DNA from: Pseudomonadota bacterium
GTDB lineage: Bacteria; Pseudomonadota; Alphaproteobacteria; Acetobacterales; Acetobacteraceae
DNA: 54,647 nt
Direction of reading: 5' to 3'
Assembly (NCBI GenBank): GCA_021851785.1
Contig: JAJZBV010000020.1
Coordinates: 1 to 54,647 of the forward strand
Part shown: piece by piece, positions 53,238 through 54,647 of the stretch
Position numbering within the stretch: the stretch's first letter is position 1
How the letters are laid out: each line of letters begins with the position of its first letter
Program-made: the position numbers and the translations under genes
Notes under the pieces: model-generated
Told to the model about the DNA's origin: nothing
The model's database searches: none
Seen by the model: the letters and a program-made list of their open reading frames with translations, nothing else

Positions 53238-54197
53238 ATGGCCGTCTATACCGAGGTTTCCGACGAGGCGCTGGCGGCGTTTCTCGCCGATTACGCGATC
53301 GGCGGGCTGGTCGCCTTCCGGGGGATCGCCGAGGGGGTGGAGAACAGCAATTATGCGCTCCGCACCGAGGCCGGGGATTTCATCCTCACCCTCTATGAAA
53401 AGCGCGTCGAACGGGACGATCTGCCGTGGTTTCTCGGCCTCATGGAGCATCTCGCCGACGCCGGCATTCCGTGTCCGCTGCCGGTGCATGGGCGGGACGG
53501 CGTGGCCTTGCGCGAACTCTGCGGGCGGCCGGCGGCGATCACCACGTTTCTTCCCGGCGTCTGGCCGCGCCGGGTCGATATCGCCCATTGCGGCCCGCTC
53601 GGGACAGCGCTGGCGCGGCTTCATCTCGCCGGCGAAGGCTATGCGCCGCGCCGCGCCAATGCCCTGGGTCCGGCGAGCTGGACGGGGCTCTTCGCCCGCG
53701 CCGCCGATGATGCCGATGGCGTCCGCCCCGGCTTGCGCGCCGAATTGCAGGTCGCACTCGCGGCCATTCTCGCCGCCTGGCCGGAAGGGCTGCCGGCCGG
53801 GCACATCCATGCCGATCTCTTTCCCGATAACGTGTTTTTTCTGGACCGTCGCATCTCCGGCCTGATCGATTTCTATTTCGCGGCGACCGATCTCCTCGCC
53901 TACGACCTCGCGGTCTGCCTCAACGCCTGGTGTTTCGAGACCGATTACAGTTTCAACGTCACCAAGGCGCGGGCGCTGATCCTCGCCTATGGCGCGGTGC
54001 GGCCGCTTGCCGAGGCCGAGCGGGCCGCCTTGCCGGTCTTGTGCCAGGGGGCGGCGCTCCGTTTCGCGCTGACCCGGCTTTATGACTGGATCAACACCCC
54101 GGCGGGCGCGCTCGTCACCCGCAAGGATCCGCTCGATTACGTCCGCCGTCTCCGCTTTCACCTCGCCGCGAGGGACGCCAGCGCCTATGGACTCTGA
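53238..54197 (+). CDS. thrB: Homoserine kinase ThrB (APH-fold type)
   Basis: A 319-residue homoserine kinase of the aminoglycoside-phosphotransferase fold found in alphaproteobacteria and pseudomonads, not the GHMP type. [19 protein letters not shown] at the start, GVENSNYAL, and the catalytic loop [13 protein letters not shown] followed by [13 protein letters not shown] (metal-binding Asp) are diagnostic. It phosphorylates homoserine on the way to threonine. GAGAGAGA lies upstream of the ATG but a little far. rnhA starts inside its last codons, a pairing common in this group. Confidence 0.93.
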   Translation: MAVYTEVSDEALAAFLADYAIGGLVAFRGIAEGVENSNYALRTEAGDFILTLYEKRVERDDLPWFLGLMEHLADAGIPCPLPVHGRDGVALRELCGRPAAITTFLPGVWPRRVDIAHCGPLGTALARLHLAGEGYAPRRANALGPASWTGLFARAADDADGVRPGLRAELQVALAAILAAWPEGLPAGHIHADLFPDNVFFLDRRISGLIDFYFAATDLLAYDLAVCLNAWCFETDYSFNVTKARALILAYGAVRPLAEAERAALPVLCQGAALRFALTRLYDWINTPAGALVTRKDPLDYVRRLRFHLAARDASAYGL

Positions 54198-54647
54198 GCA
54201 GAAGACTGTCGAGATCTGGACTGATGGCGGCTGCAAGCCCAATCCCGGGCCGGGCGGGTGGGCGGCGATTTTGCGGTTCGGCGCGCATGAGCGCGTCTTG
54301 TCCGGCGCCGAGACCGCGACCACCAACAACCGCATGGAGCTGACCGCGGCGGCGGCGGCGCTGGAGGCTTTGTCCCGCCCCTGCCAGGTCGCGCTTTATA
54401 CCGACAGCGAATATCTGAAAAACGGCATCACCCGTTGGAAAGAGGGCTGGGTGCGGCGCAACTGGCGCAATGCCGCCGGCGATCCGGTGGCCAATATGGA
54501 TCTCTGGCGCCGGGTGCTCGATGCCGCGGCCCGCCATGAGATTGCCTGGCATTGGGTGCGCGGCCATGCCGGACATGCGCTGAACGAGCGCGCCGACCAG
54601 CTCGCGACCGAAGCGCGCGAGCGGCTCGGCACGGGAAAGGAGGCTAG
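54187..54647 (+). CDS. rnhA: Ribonuclease HI (3' end cut by window)
   Basis: The reading from the ATG at 54187 gives 153 residues and is still open at the window edge; the terminal TAG-like bases are out of frame. Catalytic residues of RNase HI are D13 (WTDGGC), E51 (NNRMELTA), D73 (YTDSEY) and D137 (NERADQLA), with His in VRGHAGH. It degrades RNA in RNA:DNA hybrids. At about 153 residues it is nearly full length for the family. It overlaps thrB by 11 bases. Confidence 0.93.
   Translation, partial: MDSEQKTVEIWTDGGCKPNPGPGGWAAILRFGAHERVLSGAETATTNNRMELTAAAAALEALSRPCQVALYTDSEYLKNGITRWKEGWVRRNWRNAAGDPVANMDLWRRVLDAAARHEIAWHWVRGHAGHALNERADQLATEARERLGTGKEA

Overview
The window is a dense, very G+C-rich stretch of bacterial chromosome. 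Proteobacterial FNR, GcvPTH, SspB (alpha type), HrpB, DUF4743-Nudix, UPF0280 and 6-hydroxynicotinate-reductase-like families occur together, as do short dispersed hairpins of a kind I associate with Alphaproteobacteria. I infer an alphaproteobacterium, probably Rhodospirillales/Acetobacteraceae. This rests on gene content and base composition, not on a marker gene. I saw no rRNA, tRNA, CRISPR array or intact insertion sequence.

Layout. Positions 1-398 hold a decayed 3' remnant of a NuoB/HycG-like subunit and otherwise nothing recognisable. Positions 399-11551 (minus strand) form one tightly coupled nine-gene operon: molybdenum hydroxylase (FAD subunit plus a fused FeS/Mo subunit), a 6-hydroxynicotinate-reductase-like FeS protein, UPF0280, DUF1185, and a complete Liv-type ABC importer. 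I read it as uptake and breakdown of an unidentified N-heterocycle, and it is the strongest candidate for an undescribed pathway here. Positions 11625-16702 (minus) carry an envelope-stress-like group: two HtrA proteases, an OmpR-type regulator, its sensor kinase and a small membrane protein. hrpB (minus) and dsbD (plus) diverge at about 19.4 kb.

Positions 19445-29010 (plus) run dsbD, an EamA transporter, sspB, class I fumarase, a VOC protein and the queuosine genes queA-tgt-queF-queG, ending in a small ribbon-helix-helix protein. Around 29-31 kb are a small orphan ORF, an OmpA-like lipoprotein and an unusually AT-rich FNR-type regulator, then argD-argF (plus). A second Liv importer (minus, 33101-37717) has its two ATPases fused, whereas the first importer has its two permeases fused. 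DUF192, methylisocitrate lyase, a Nudix protein, a broken AraC regulator, a luciferase-like oxidoreductase and a DUF445 protein follow.

Positions 43308-45435 pair a PAS-GGDEF-EAL protein with a stand-alone BLUF photoreceptor, a likely blue-light/c-di-GMP unit. A divergent PEP carboxylase comes next and converges, across a two-fold symmetric AT-rich terminator element, on the gcvT-gcvH-gcvP operon. That operon is preceded by a tandem glycine riboswitch. thrB and an rnhA gene cut by the window edge close the sequence.

The start codons of many genes overlap the stop of the preceding gene as ATGA, so translational coupling is the rule. In several places (livG, queF, htrA) the junctions carry short tandem duplications that look functional.
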